Positions 1 through 9,812 of a stretch of DNA of 64,000 nt are shown piece by piece. The notes under the pieces are model-generated. The model did no database searches and was not told where the DNA came from. It saw only the letters and a list, made by a program, of their open reading frames with translations. A program made the translations under genes and the position numbers. The stretch covers positions 370,045-434,044 of the forward strand of contig NZ_JABAEB010000004.1 in NCBI RefSeq assembly GCF_012584455.1, written 5' to 3'. The stretch's first letter is position 1; each line of letters begins with the position of its first letter. Source of the stretch: Shewanella oncorhynchi. Lineage in GTDB: Bacteria; Pseudomonadota; Gammaproteobacteria; Enterobacterales; Shewanellaceae.

Positions 1-1
1 C

Positions 2-778
2 CAAGCAAGTCTGGCACAAACCCAAGCCGATGTTGATCTGGCCACCAGCACTCTAAAACGTAATCAAGAATTGAAAAAATCGGGCTATGTCTCTGAGCAG
101 CTATTAGATGAAAACCGCTCACAATTAAATAGCTTAGCCGCAGCGAAAAACCGTCTACTTGCCTCGCAGCATGCCAACCAACTTAAGCTCGACAAATCCA
201 TTTTAATGGCTCCCTTTGACGGTACCATAAGCCAAAGGCTACATAATCTTGGCGAAGTGATTGCCGCGGGCAGTCCTATCTTCACCTTAGTGGGTAACAT
301 CAATCCTGAAGCTTATATTGGTGTTCCTGTTGCGCTAGCGGAGCAATTTAACACCAAACAGCAAGTGCAAGTTAGTGTACGAGATCAAACCTTTACTGCT
401 GAAATTGCCGGTATTAGCGCTGAAGTCAATCCCATCAGTCGTACCCTACAACTAAGAATAAGCCTGCCAAATGATGCCCATGTAATCAATGGCGAAATTG
501 CGTATCTGCATCAACAACAGCAAATCCCGCAACCGGGCTATTGGGTACCCATTTCCGCATTGACGGATGGTATTCGCGGATTATGGAATCTCTATGTCAT
601 CGCAAACTATGAACAGCAATCCATCATAGAGCGCCGCGATGTGGAAATCCTCTACACCACCCAAGACATGGCCTACATTCAAGGCGCGATTCAGCCTAAT
701 GAAATCTATGTCAGCCAAGGGCTGCATAAGCTGGTCGTAGGCCAAACTGTATCTCCCATTGCTGCAGCCACGAGGTAA
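2..778 (+). CDS. RND efflux membrane fusion (adaptor) protein, 5' end missing
   Basis: This is the C-terminal 258 residues of a periplasmic adaptor that links an inner-membrane RND pump to an outer-membrane channel. The reading frame is open to the left edge, so the start lies outside the window. The first ~60 visible residues are the second arm of the alpha-helical hairpin. The next stretch (LMAPFDGTISQ, then GEVIAAGSPIF) is the returning half of the lipoyl-like barrel-sandwich domain, and the remainder is beta-barrel and membrane-proximal domain. The stop codon is two bases before the pump gene, so the two are co-transcribed. The family assignment is firm; the substrate cannot be told. Confidence 0.9.
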   Translation, partial: QASLAQTQADVDLATSTLKRNQELKKSGYVSEQLLDENRSQLNSLAAAKNRLLASQHANQLKLDKSILMAPFDGTISQRLHNLGEVIAAGSPIFTLVGNINPEAYIGVPVALAEQFNTKQQVQVSVRDQTFTAEIAGISAEVNPISRTLQLRISLPNDAHVINGEIAYLHQQQQIPQPGYWVPISALTDGIRGLWNLYVIANYEQQSIIERRDVEILYTTQDMAYIQGAIQPNEIYVSQGLHKLVVGQTVSPIAAATR

Positions 779-780
779 TT

Positions 781-3700
781 ATGATTAAAGCCTTTGTTGA
801 AAACGGCCGCTTAGTCAGCCTCGTTATTGCGCTATTACTTGTCGCAGGCTTTGGTGCAATATCGAGCCTACCGCGTACTGAAGATCCCCACATAACTAAC
901 CGTTTCGCCTCTGTGATCACCCCTTATCCTGGCGCCTCAGCCGAGCGGGTAGAAGCCTTAGTGACTGAAGTCATTGAGAACCAGCTCAGACGTTTGGAAG
1001 AAATTAAGTTGATCCAATCAACCTCTCGACCAGGGATTTCAGTTATACAGTTAGAATTGAAAGACACAGTTAAAGAAACGGCTCCCGTATGGTCTCGAGC
1101 ACGGGATTTATTGGCCGATGCGAAAATTAATTTACCTGAGGGCATACAATCTCCCACACTCGATGATCAAATTGGTTATGCCTACACCGCCATCTTAAGT
1201 TTAGTGTGGAATAGTAATACGCCCGTACAAGTCGACATGCTAAACCGCTACGCAAAAGAATTACAGAGTCGGCTCAGGCTGTTATCAGGCACGGATTTTA
1301 TCAAACTTTACGGCGCACCGACCGAAGAAATGCTAGTGCAGCTTGATGGTAACAAGATGAGCCAGTTACAGCTCTCTCCTGCGTCCATCGCCCATATTCT
1401 CAGCGGCGCCGACAGTAAAATTGCTGCCGGTGAAATCAACAACCGTGAATTTCGTGCCTTAGTTGAAGCCTCCGGCGAGCTTGATTCTTTAACCCGTATT
1501 CGCCAAGTGCCGCTTAAAATTGATAGCCAAGGGCAAATTATTCGCCTCGGCGACATAGCCACTGTGACTCGCCAAGCTCAAACCCCAGCGGATAGCATAG
1601 CGTTAGTCGATGGTGAACAAGGCGTAATGGTTGCAGTGCGAATGATCGATAATACCCGTGTTGATCTTTGGCAAGCGCAAGTCAATAACGTCGTTGACGA
1701 ACTCAATCGCGAAGTCCCCGCTAATATCCAGATCCAATGGCTATTCGAGCAAAACAGTTACACAAGCGAACGACTTGGCGGGCTAGTGGTTAACCTGCTG
1801 CAAGGATTTGTCATCATCTTGCTGGTATTACTCCTCACCCTAGGCTTAAGAAACGCCATCATAGTGGCGATTTCATTGCCGCTCACAGCGCTGTTTACCT
1901 TGGCCTGCATGAAATATATCGGCCTGCCGATACATCAAATGTCGGTGACAGGACTCGTCGTCGCCCTTGGGATCATGGTGGACAATGCGATAGTGATTGT
2001 CGATGCCATATCGCAAAGGCGTCAGCAAGGAATGAGCCGTTTAGCCGCAGTGAGCGAAACCTTACACCACCTTTGGCTGCCCTTAGCGGGATCGACTATC
2101 ACCACTATTTTGGCTTTTGCGCCCATAGTACTCATGCCCGGTGCTGCGGGGGAATTTGTCGGTGGCATTGCCATGTCAGTGATGTTTGCGCTGCTGGGCT
2201 CTTACGTGATTTCCCATACGTTAATTGCAGGGCTCGCGGGACGTTTTAGTCATGAAGGTAAACAGGATGTCTGGTATCAACACGGGATCAACCTCCCGCT
2301 AGTGAGCCAATATTTTCAAGCGAGCCTGAGAATTGCCCTTAAACGCCCTATCGTCAGCGCGCTGCTTATCGGCATTACACCAGTATTAGGGTTTTTCGCC
2401 TCGGGTAAGATGACGGAGCAATTCTTTCCGCCATCGGACAGGGACATGTTCCAAATTGAAATCTATCTTGCGCCCCATGTGAGTTTAGAAAACACCTTGA
2501 ACCAAGTGCAGTTGATGGATAAAAAACTCCACGCAGTCACAGGGATCACTCAAGTCGATTGGGTGGTGGGCGGTAATACGCCCTCATTTTATTACAACCT
2601 GACGCAGCGCCAACAAGGGGCGACTAACTATGCACAGGCCATGGTAAAAGTGACTGACTTTGAGCGTGCCAATGAGTTAATCCCCGAATTACAACAGCAA
2701 TTTGATAGCGCTTTTCCCGAAGCGCAAGTACTAGTTCGAAAACTCGAGCAAGGCCCGCCCTTTAATGCGCCAGTGGAGTTAATGATCTTCGGCCCGAATC
2801 TAGATACTTTGCGATCATTGGGCGACGAAGTTCGTAATATTCTCGCGCAAACGCCGGACGTACTTCACACACGTGCAACCTTAAGTGCCGGTGCACCTAA
2901 GCTGTGGCTACAGGTAAATGAAGATGCCAGTCTAATGAGTGGGTTAAGCCTGACGGACATTGCCAAACAGATCCAAATGTCAACCACAGGCGTTATCGGT
3001 GGTAGCGTGCTTGAGCAAACAGAATCCTTACCCGTACGAGTTCGCCTTGCTGATGACAGTCGCGAGCAGGTGAGCCGCCTTTCTGAAATTCAATTAATGA
3101 CACCTTCGGGTGAGTCTGTTGCATTATCCGCCCTCGCCCACAACGAAGTGCAAGTGAGCCGAGGTGCCATTCCAAGGCGCAACGGCCAAAGGGTTAATAC
3201 TATAGAAGCCTACATCGTCAGTGGGGTATTACCTGCTCAAGTGCTTAATGATGTTAAAGATAAAGTGGCTCAATTACCGTTGCCATCGGGTTATCGCATT
3301 GAAATCGGTGGTGAAAGCGCTAAGCGTAACGAAGCGGTCGGTAATTTACTGTCCAATATGATGTTGGTCGTCACCTTGTTATTAGCCACTGTGGTGTTGT
3401 CGTTCAACTCCTTTAGGCTCACGGCGATTATTCTATTGAGCGCGATACAATCGGCAGGACTTGGCCTATTAGCCGTGTTTGTATTTGGTTATCCCTTTGG
3501 ATTCCCGGTCATCATAGGACTACTTGGATTAATGGGACTTGCCATTAACGCTGCGATTGTGATCTTGGCCGAACTAGAAGATATGCCGAGCGCTCGGCTC
3601 GGCGATATGGAAACCATAGTCTCTACCGTCAGCAGCTGTGGTCGTCATATCAGCTCAACGACCATTACCACCGTGGGCGGTTTTATTCCGCTCATCATTG

Positions 3701-3861
3701 CTGGCGGCGGGTTTTGGCCTCCCTTTGCCATTGCTATCGCGGGCGGCACGCTGCTAACGACTTTACTTTCTCTGGTGTGGGTTCCAACAATGTATTTGCT
3801 GCTAATGAGAATCCGTACAGCGAACACCCCATCCGCAATACAAGCTCAAATCGCATCATGA
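781..3861 (+). CDS. RND efflux pump, inner-membrane permease (AcrB/HAE-like superfamily)
   Basis: A full-length 1026-residue RND transporter with the expected plan: TM1 near residues 10-28, a large periplasmic loop, TM2-TM6, a second periplasmic loop and TM8-TM12. It would export drugs or other amphiphiles using the proton gradient, with the adaptor encoded just upstream (2-bp gap). TM4 reads GIMVDNAIVIVD, so the AcrB Asp407-Asp408 pair is Asp401-Asn402 here. The TM10 motif GLAINAAIVIL puts Asn923 where AcrB has Lys940 in an ungapped alignment. The relay therefore differs from AcrB. The last 16 bases overlap the end of the convergent DUF465 gene. No outer-membrane channel gene is visible. Confidence 0.92.
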   Translation: MIKAFVENGRLVSLVIALLLVAGFGAISSLPRTEDPHITNRFASVITPYPGASAERVEALVTEVIENQLRRLEEIKLIQSTSRPGISVIQLELKDTVKETAPVWSRARDLLADAKINLPEGIQSPTLDDQIGYAYTAILSLVWNSNTPVQVDMLNRYAKELQSRLRLLSGTDFIKLYGAPTEEMLVQLDGNKMSQLQLSPASIAHILSGADSKIAAGEINNREFRALVEASGELDSLTRIRQVPLKIDSQGQIIRLGDIATVTRQAQTPADSIALVDGEQGVMVAVRMIDNTRVDLWQAQVNNVVDELNREVPANIQIQWLFEQNSYTSERLGGLVVNLLQGFVIILLVLLLTLGLRNAIIVAISLPLTALFTLACMKYIGLPIHQMSVTGLVVALGIMVDNAIVIVDAISQRRQQGMSRLAAVSETLHHLWLPLAGSTITTILAFAPIVLMPGAAGEFVGGIAMSVMFALLGSYVISHTLIAGLAGRFSHEGKQDVWYQHGINLPLVSQYFQASLRIALKRPIVSALLIGITPVLGFFASGKMTEQFFPPSDRDMFQIEIYLAPHVSLENTLNQVQLMDKKLHAVTGITQVDWVVGGNTPSFYYNLTQRQQGATNYAQAMVKVTDFERANELIPELQQQFDSAFPEAQVLVRKLEQGPPFNAPVELMIFGPNLDTLRSLGDEVRNILAQTPDVLHTRATLSAGAPKLWLQVNEDASLMSGLSLTDIAKQIQMSTTGVIGGSVLEQTESLPVRVRLADDSREQVSRLSEIQLMTPSGESVALSALAHNEVQVSRGAIPRRNGQRVNTIEAYIVSGVLPAQVLNDVKDKVAQLPLPSGYRIEIGGESAKRNEAVGNLLSNMMLVVTLLLATVVLSFNSFRLTAIILLSAIQSAGLGLLAVFVFGYPFGFPVIIGLLGLMGLAINAAIVILAELEDMPSARLGDMETIVSTVSSCGRHISSTTITTVGGFIPLIIAGGGFWPPFAIAIAGGTLLTTLLSLVWVPTMYLLLMRIRTANTPSAIQAQIAS

Positions 3862-4091
3862 ACTAGATATTGATACAGTTTATCTTTAAGGTTTAATCGC
3901 TCTAATTTTAACGCTAAAAAGTGCTCATCGGCGGTGGGCACTTTTGTTAACTCCAGCGCCCTAATTTTATTATCGAGTTCATGGTAACGACTAGCCATGG
4001 TCGCGAAGACGGTATTATTCACTTTTAAATGCTTAATTTGATCGACAAAATCAGGAAACTCATAAACCAACGCATGATTCTCACCTAGCAT
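3846..4091 (-). CDS. YdcH-like DUF465 small protein
   Basis: An 81-residue protein resembling the DUF465/YdcH family: a short charged helical-hairpin protein with the typical central pattern of a YHELDNKI-like segment followed by LKLERLNLKDKL. Function is unknown for the family. I chose the ATG at 4091 because AGGAG lies eight bases upstream; an in-frame GTG six bases earlier is too close to that ribosome-binding site. The 3' end overlaps the 3' end of the convergent pump gene by 16 bases, leaving no room for a separate terminator between them. Confidence 0.75.
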   Translation of the reverse strand: MLGENHALVYEFPDFVDQIKHLKVNNTVFATMASRYHELDNKIRALELTKVPTADEHFLALKLERLNLKDKLYQYLVHDAI

Positions 4092-4351
4092 ATACACTTC
4101 TCCTATAATGTGGTTCTAACACTATGAACTCCATTCACCTTAAGCAGCTTAGTCTATACCCTCAGAATACAGCCAGTACTTGGGCATGTTATTTGCTAAC
4201 ATTTCTGCAAAATAAGCCGATGAGTCCAAGTCTAAAACTGCAAAAATATCAACGAAATGAGTTTAAAATTGCAGAAGTTTTAGACCCACATCAAGACTAC
4301 AGAGTAAAACTTAGGCTACATTGATGTAACCGTTACCTATAGGATCTTACG

Positions 4352-6355
4352 ATGAATTATAAAAATTGGCCTATTGCAAAACAAATTGGCGCCCTCGCGT
4401 TTATTCTTACTCTTCTCATCTTTGGCGTACTGAGTACCGTCTCCTATAAAGCCGCTTCAAATGTATTAGAAGATAAAGGTATCAGTGCCATGAAATCTGA
4501 AATGCGTGCAGTTTCAGACATGTTAGAGCTGCAGTACGATAGTCTTCTGCAACTTGCGAGACGCAACGCCGATGTTTTTAAGGAAATGTATCCTGGACAA
4601 TTTAGTCTGCAAAATAAAACTGTCAATGTGATGGGAGTTGGCTCTCCAACCCTAATGCACGAACAAGAACAAGTGAACTCATCAAAAAGTAAAGTCGATC
4701 GTTTTGCTAATCTAACTGGCGGTACCGCTACGGTATTCGTGCGTGATGGCGATGACTTTATGCGAGTTTCGACTTCGCTCAAAAAAGCCGATGGCAGCCG
4801 TGCACTAGGTACTTCCCTTGGCAAAACACATCCAGGCTATCAAGTGCTGATCAGCGGTAATGAATACGAAGGTTATGCCAAACTTTTCGGCAAAGACTAC
4901 ATGACAGTCTATCGTCCAGTGAAAGACACACAGGGCAAAGTCATTGGCATCTTATATATTGGTTTCGACATCACCAGTTCCTTAAAACAATTACAAGAAG
5001 CAGTTAACAGAATCACCTTAGAAGAAAGTGGCCATTTTCTATTAGTACGCAAAGCAGACAATGTGTTGGTCGCCCATCCTAAGTTCAATGCAGGTGACAT
5101 CATCACCGAAAGTATGCTTGATGGCTTAAGTGTTGCAAATGCCACCCAAAATGATGCGGAATCCCATTACAGCAATAGTAAAAATGAGCCTATGTTTGCC
5201 TATAGCCAAACCGTGACGGGCTGGAATTGGGTGCTAGTGGGTCAAGTCAAGGCAAGTGAGCTTAATGAAGAAAGTATGCAATTGCTCACCATCAACGCCA
5301 TCGTTGCTATCACAGGGATCGCGCTGATCACAGCGCTATTATCAGTTGTCTTAATTCGCGCACTCAAACCTTTGCATGCCCTCCAAGTGCATATGGAAAA
5401 TTTAGGCAGTGGCGATTTTAGCCATCACTTAGCGCCATCAGAACCACAGAGTCAAAACGAAGTGGATCGAATTACGACCAGCGTATCGACTATGTCCTCA
5501 GAGCTCAGGCAATTGATTATTGCATTGCAGGATTCAGTCATGAGTCTAGAGCAACAAGCCTCCAAGGCACAGAGTATCGCGAAGCAAAATGGTGAAGAAG
5601 CTCAAGCCCTAATGCTACAAACGGATCAAATCGCAACTGCCATCGAAGAAATGTCGACCTCGATACGTGATGTGGCTAATCATGCCCAAGATGGCGCAGT
5701 TCAAAGCCAGCAAGTGGATGCCGCAGCCAAAGAAGGTCAAAACCAACAGACTAAAGTGGTGCAGGATTTACTCAAACTCAGTCAGCAACTCAGCAACAGT
5801 CATCAATCGGTTGAAAAAGTCAGCCATGAAAGTGAAGCGATCAGCAAAGTGACCGAAGTCATTAACAGCATTGCCGAGCAAACTAATTTACTCGCATTAA
5901 ATGCAGCGATTGAAGCGGCGCGCGCAGGCGATCAAGGTCGAGGCTTTGCCGTCGTTGCCGATGAGGTGAGAACTCTCGCCCAGCGGACCCAGTCATCCAT
6001 TGTAGAAATTGGCCAAACGATTGAAAAGCTGCAAACTCAAGTGAAAAGCACCACAGAACAAATGAGCCAAAGTCATCAATTAGGAATGGAATCTGCAGCA
6101 CAGGGTGAAGCAACGGGTGAACAACTGAAGGAAATCACCCGTAGGATTGGCGAACTCGCGATTAGCTCACGCAATATTGCCTCGGCTACTGAGCAGCAAA
6201 GCAGTGTTGCACAAGAGATAACCCACAATTTGCATCAGATCAGCGAACTCGCTAACGAAGGCGAGCACCGTGCCACTGAAACAGTGCATTCTGCCAATGA
6301 ACTGTCTTCCTTAGCCGCCGCCTTAAAACGCCAAATAAGCCAGTTTAAGGCATAA
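4352..6355 (+). CDS. Methyl-accepting chemotaxis protein with periplasmic Cache domain
   Basis: A 667-residue chemoreceptor. TM1 lies near residues 12-32, followed by a periplasmic sensor of about 270 residues with the Cache_3/Cache_2 look (a core around residues 125-215 with the motifs [11 protein letters not shown] and GILYIGFDI). TM2 is near 312-336, then a HAMP domain and the cytoplasmic signalling hairpin with the highly conserved tip [18 protein letters not shown]. It should report a small ligand to the CheA-CheW array and be adapted by methylation. AGGA upstream supports the ATG start. No C-terminal CheR-binding pentapeptide is seen. The gene stands alone, and its likely terminator is separated from the stop codon by a MITE. 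The ligand is unknown. Confidence 0.95.
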   Translation: MNYKNWPIAKQIGALAFILTLLIFGVLSTVSYKAASNVLEDKGISAMKSEMRAVSDMLELQYDSLLQLARRNADVFKEMYPGQFSLQNKTVNVMGVGSPTLMHEQEQVNSSKSKVDRFANLTGGTATVFVRDGDDFMRVSTSLKKADGSRALGTSLGKTHPGYQVLISGNEYEGYAKLFGKDYMTVYRPVKDTQGKVIGILYIGFDITSSLKQLQEAVNRITLEESGHFLLVRKADNVLVAHPKFNAGDIITESMLDGLSVANATQNDAESHYSNSKNEPMFAYSQTVTGWNWVLVGQVKASELNEESMQLLTINAIVAITGIALITALLSVVLIRALKPLHALQVHMENLGSGDFSHHLAPSEPQSQNEVDRITTSVSTMSSELRQLIIALQDSVMSLEQQASKAQSIAKQNGEEAQALMLQTDQIATAIEEMSTSIRDVANHAQDGAVQSQQVDAAAKEGQNQQTKVVQDLLKLSQQLSNSHQSVEKVSHESEAISKVTEVINSIAEQTNLLALNAAIEAARAGDQGRGFAVVADEVRTLAQRTQSSIVEIGQTIEKLQTQVKSTTEQMSQSHQLGMESAAQGEATGEQLKEITRRIGELAISSRNIASATEQQSSVAQEITHNLHQISELANEGEHRATETVHSANELSSLAAALKRQISQFKA

Positions 6356-6373
6356 CTCAAATACGGACTTAGA

Positions 6374-6606
6374 TAACCTGAGCTCGGGATAAGCAGAGCC
6401 GCTGAATAGGCATCTTTTCGGGCCTCTCTGCGTTGCTCTGTCTAACCATAGCTCGCTATGGCGTACGACAGAGCGCCTTGATATGCGCAAAAATCTGCGC
6501 ATTCAGTCAGGAAATAGATTTTTCGCTTTAAACGAATAATTTTATGTAATTGATTTAATTTGTTAAATTTAGATTTTTCGACACTCGTTATCCCGAGTTC
6601 AGGTTA
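6374..6606. mobile_element. MITE-like element with 17-bp terminal inverted repeats and TA duplication
   Basis: The ends are ACCTGAGCTCGGGATAA (6376-6392) and, on the opposite strand at 6604-6588, the same sequence with one change (16 of 17 match). Each end is flanked by TA (6374-6375 and 6605-6606), as expected for a TA target-site duplication of IS630/Tc1-mariner-mobilised MITEs. The 229-bp interior has no transposase. It holds nested hairpins: GCTCTGTC (6435-6442) with GACAGAGC (6467-6474), inside it CCATAG with CTATGG, and a TGCGCA repeat near 6483-6501. The structure is seen directly; the transposase family is inferred from the TA duplication. Confidence 0.75.
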
Positions 6607-6637
6607 GATACAGAGTTAGTGCTTTATCAAACGTTAA

Positions 6638-6665
6638 ATGCCGCCCTAACTGGGCGGCATTTTTT
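6638..6665 (+). terminator. Rho-independent terminator, probably of the chemoreceptor gene
   Basis: A perfect nine-pair stem (ATGCCGCCC with GGGCGGCAT) and a five-base loop are followed by TTTTT. It sits 283 bp past the chemoreceptor stop because the MITE lies between; removing the element would bring it to about 50 bp. Confidence 0.85.
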
Positions 6666-6921
6666 ATAACAGCACTAGGAGCCACATTTAAGAAATGGAT
6701 TTGGGACTTTGATTTAGGAGCCTGACGTAAAGGAGTAATGGAGAAAATATCTTTAACCATGCGAGCAAGCATCTGCAGAGAGCACAATCAAAAAGCGATG
6801 ATATCAGGCCTATTCGCTGCAGTTACATCACCACTCTGCAGCGAAGTTAACTGCTTGGCCTAATACGATAACGCCGCTCTACTTCAAACTAAAATAACCT
6901 CAGCCATCAAAAAATCCCAAT
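6666..6921. other. Intergenic region without a convincing gene
   Basis: About 256 bp between the chemoreceptor and cyd terminators. It holds a 41-codon reading frame at 6738-6863 (+) preceded by AAAGGAG, but the spacing to its ATG is only two bases and the protein has no recognisable character. Three CTGCAG-containing segments occur near 6770-6840. I see nothing else. Confidence 0.4.
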
Positions 6922-6948
6922 AAAAAACCCCGCTGATGCGAGGTTTTT
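6922..6948 (-). terminator. Terminator of the cydABX operon
   Basis: Read leftward, AAAAACCTCGC and GCGGGGTTTTTT form a hairpin with a short ATCA loop, ending in a run of T. It lies just 16 bp past the cydX stop codon. Confidence 0.8.
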
Positions 6949-6964
6949 AAATCGAGTTTAGACG

Positions 6965-7081
6965 TTACTCGGCATCTTCTGCCGATCTGTCCATGTTCTC
7001 TGTATTCTCAAGCCACAGGGCATTGATAATCCCAAAAGAACAGGCCAACAAAACCCCTAATATCCACGTAAAATACCACAT
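6965..7081 (-). CDS. cydX: Cytochrome bd oxidase small subunit CydX
   Basis: A 38-residue single-TM protein beginning MWYFTWILGVLLACSFGII and ending in an acidic tail (ENMDRSAEDAE). This matches CydX, the small subunit that stabilises the haem groups of cytochrome bd-I oxidase: an N-terminal MWYF tryptophan-rich start, one membrane helix with a W-x-E motif near its end (ALWLE here), and a charged tail. It lies 19 bp downstream of cydB in the same operon, the usual place. It is too short for many gene finders. GGAG upstream of the ATG supports translation. Confidence 0.93.
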   Translation of the reverse strand: MWYFTWILGVLLACSFGIINALWLENTENMDRSAEDAE

Positions 7082-7100
7082 AGCAGATGCTCCTTAATGC

Positions 7101-8240
7101 CTAATAGAGTGAGGCTTTGTTATCTTCAATATGCTTACGGCCGATACGACCAAACATCTTGTAGTAAGTCCAGACAGTGTAGCTCAACACTATAGGTACG
7201 AAAATCGCTGCAGCAGCAGTCATAACACCTAAGGTCATTTTACTGGCTGTTGCATCCCACATAGTCAAACTGACGTTAGGGTTAAGTGATGATGGCATGA
7301 CGAATGGGAACATTGCTGCACCGCAGGTCAAAATCACCATAGCCACAGTGAGTGAGCTGAATAGGAACGCAAAACCTGAACGGTTAAAGCGGCTAACCAA
7401 AATCACTAGTAGAGGCAATGCCACACCTAAGATAGGAAACAGCATAGTGATGGGGTATTTGTCATAGTTGGCAAGCCAAGCACCCGCTTCAATTGCGACG
7501 GTTTTCATGGCTGGGTTAGAAACCGCATTATGGTCCAGTACTGAAGTCACTACATAACCATCAATACCATTGGCTAACCACACACCCGCAGCAGCAAACA
7601 ACACTGCCACTAACAGTGCGAAGAATTGCGTGGCTTTCGCAGCACGAACACGCAGCTCACTGTCAGTCTTCATTTGTAGCCAAGAAGCGCCTTGCATCAT
7701 AAACATGCTCACGCTCACAAGACCTGCCAGCAAACCGAAAGGATTCAACAGGCCGAACAGACCACCGTGATAAGTCGCACGTAGGAACTCGTCGAATTCA
7801 AAAGGCACACCTTGCAACAAGTTACCAAAGGCCACGCCTATGATCAGCGGTGGCACAAAACCACCGGCAAACAAGGCCCAATCCCATGACTTACGCCACT
7901 TTGGATTTTCGATTTTAGAACGATAATCGAATCCGACTGGACGCATGTAGAGGGCAAACAGCACTAACATCATGGCGACATAGAAGCCAGAGAAAGACAC
8001 TGCATACACCATAGGCCAAGCGGCAAATAACGCACCGCCTGCTGTGATTAACCACACTTGGTTGCCGTCCCAATGGGGAGCAATAGTGTTAACCATGATA
8101 CGGCGTTCAGTATCGTCTTTGCCTATAATTGGCAGTAACGCACCGACACCCATGTCAAAACCATCAGTAACCGCAAATCCGATGAACAGTACGCCGATCA
8201 GAGCCCACCAGATAACTCTTAATATTTCATAATCAAACAT
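7101..8240 (-). CDS. cydB: Cytochrome bd ubiquinol oxidase subunit II
   Basis: A 379-residue integral membrane protein starting MFDYEILRVIWWALIGVLF, the standard CydB opening, followed by FAVTDGFDMGVG and APHWDGNQVW motifs. About eight to nine hydrophobic helices are visible. CydB pairs with CydA to form the quinol oxidase that reduces oxygen to water with high affinity in the cytoplasmic membrane. Length matches E. coli CydB. It follows cydA after 15 bp and precedes cydX. No cydDC export genes are nearby. Confidence 0.97.
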   Translation of the reverse strand: MFDYEILRVIWWALIGVLFIGFAVTDGFDMGVGALLPIIGKDDTERRIMVNTIAPHWDGNQVWLITAGGALFAAWPMVYAVSFSGFYVAMMLVLFALYMRPVGFDYRSKIENPKWRKSWDWALFAGGFVPPLIIGVAFGNLLQGVPFEFDEFLRATYHGGLFGLLNPFGLLAGLVSVSMFMMQGASWLQMKTDSELRVRAAKATQFFALLVAVLFAAAGVWLANGIDGYVVTSVLDHNAVSNPAMKTVAIEAGAWLANYDKYPITMLFPILGVALPLLVILVSRFNRSGFAFLFSSLTVAMVILTCGAAMFPFVMPSSLNPNVSLTMWDATASKMTLGVMTAAAAIFVPIVLSYTVWTYYKMFGRIGRKHIEDNKASLY

Positions 8241-8255
8241 AATGAAATCCTCTGC

Positions 8256-9812
8256 TTAGGCTTCTAGGTTCTCGAAATGATAACGACCAGTTTTCAAACT
8301 GCTCGGACCAATGCGGGCAAACTTAAACATCAAGAACATCTCAATCACCAGCAGTACAGTGTAGAACAAGGTGATAGAAAGGATACTGAACCATAAGTCG
8401 CCAGTCGTTAAGCTTGACGCAGACATAAAGGTCGGTAGTACCTCAGAAATCGTCCAAGGTTGACGACCATACTCAGCCACAAACCAACCACACTCAATCG
8501 CGATCCAAGGCAATGGCAAGCTATAAAGTGCAGCTTTAAGTACCCATTTTTTCTCGGCGATTTGATGACGTGTGCTTTGCCAGAATGCCGCAGCAAATAC
8601 GAACAGCATGATAAAGCCTAGACCTACCATCACACGGAAGCTCCAGAAAATCGGTGCTACGTTCGGGATAGAATCTTTAGCAGCTGCTTTAATTTGCTCT
8701 TCAGTCGCATCGACCACTTTGTCTGTGTAGCGTTTCAGTAAGAAACCGTAGCCTAAGTCGACTTTCGCTTCTTCAAAAGCAGCACGTAGTTCAGGCGTTT
8801 CTTCACCCGCACGCAGTTTCACTAGCATGGCATAGGCTTTCATACCGTTACGGATACGCACTTCATGCTCAGCAATCAAGTCATGAATACCAGTCACTTC
8901 TTCATCCAACGAGCGTGTTGCCACTATACCCATCGCATAAGGAATTTTGACTGCAAAATCTGTTTTCATGGTTTCTTGATTCGGAAAACCGACAGCAGTA
9001 AAGGCCGCTGGAGCAGGCTCTGTATGCCACTCAGCTTCAATCGCTGCTAACTTAACGCGCTGTGCTTCACCCACTTTATAGCCAGATTCGTCACCTAACA
9101 CGATAACCGACAGAATCGCCGCCATACCAAAGCTTGCCGCAATCGCGAATGAGCGACGGGCAAAAGGTAAGTCACGTTTCTTGAGGATGTAATAAGCACT
9201 GATCGCCAGTACAAACATGGCACCCGCCACATAACCCGAAGCGACGGTGTGAACAAACTTCACCTGCGCGACAGGGTTAAACACAACCTCAGCGAAGCTG
9301 GTCATTTCCATACGCATGGTTTCGTAGTTGAACACTGAACCCACAGGGTTTTGCATCCAACCGTTTGCCACTAGGATCCACAATGCCGACATGTTAGAAC
9401 CAAAGGCCACTAACCAAGTCACGACTAAATGCTGACGCTTAGTGAAACGATCCCAACCGAAGAAGAACATACCCACGAAGGTAGATTCAAGGAAGAAGGC
9501 CATTAAACCTTCAATAGCCAGAGGCGCACCAAAGATGTCCCCTACGTAATGCGAATAGTAAGACCAGTTAGTACCAAACTGGAATTCCATTGCCAAACCT
9601 GTGGTAACCCCCAAGGCAAAGTTAATACCAAATAACTTACCCCAGAACTTAGTCATATCTTTATAAATTTGTTTATCTGTCATCACATACAGTGATTCCA
9701 TGATAGCCAGCAAAAATGCCAACCCCAAAGTCAAGGGAACAAATAGGAAGTGATACATGGCTGTCAGCGCAAACTGCAACCGCGATAGCTCAACAACCTC
9801 TTCAACAATCAT
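8256..9812 (-). CDS. cydA: Cytochrome bd ubiquinol oxidase subunit I
   Basis: A 518-residue subunit carrying haems b558, b595 and d. The start [20 protein letters not shown] matches the family; His21 in that stretch is the equivalent of the E. coli His19 haem ligand. [11 protein letters not shown] near residue 390 carries the conserved methionine ligand region. The long insertion between GYGFLLKRY and the preceding [10 protein letters not shown] segment indicates the long Q-loop subfamily. I chose the ATG at 9812, nine codons inside the longest frame, because AAGGAG lies seven bases upstream. First gene of cydABX; an FNR-type box lies 330 bp upstream. Confidence 0.97.
   Translation of the reverse strand: MIVEEVVELSRLQFALTAMYHFLFVPLTLGLAFLLAIMESLYVMTDKQIYKDMTKFWGKLFGINFALGVTTGLAMEFQFGTNWSYYSHYVGDIFGAPLAIEGLMAFFLESTFVGMFFFGWDRFTKRQHLVVTWLVAFGSNMSALWILVANGWMQNPVGSVFNYETMRMEMTSFAEVVFNPVAQVKFVHTVASGYVAGAMFVLAISAYYILKKRDLPFARRSFAIAASFGMAAILSVIVLGDESGYKVGEAQRVKLAAIEAEWHTEPAPAAFTAVGFPNQETMKTDFAVKIPYAMGIVATRSLDEEVTGIHDLIAEHEVRIRNGMKAYAMLVKLRAGEETPELRAAFEEAKVDLGYGFLLKRYTDKVVDATEEQIKAAAKDSIPNVAPIFWSFRVMVGLGFIMLFVFAAAFWQSTRHQIAEKKWVLKAALYSLPLPWIAIECGWFVAEYGRQPWTISEVLPTFMSASSLTTGDLWFSILSITLFYTVLLVIEMFLMFKFARIGPSSLKTGRYHFENLEA

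Noticed and set aside
4124..4324. 66-codon frame before the chemoreceptor gene
   Set aside because: No ribosome-binding site, unlikely composition, and it occupies the region that should hold the chemoreceptor promoter.
6738..6863. 41-codon frame preceded by AAAGGAG
   Set aside because: Spacing between SD and ATG is only two bases and the product looks random; noted in the gap description only.
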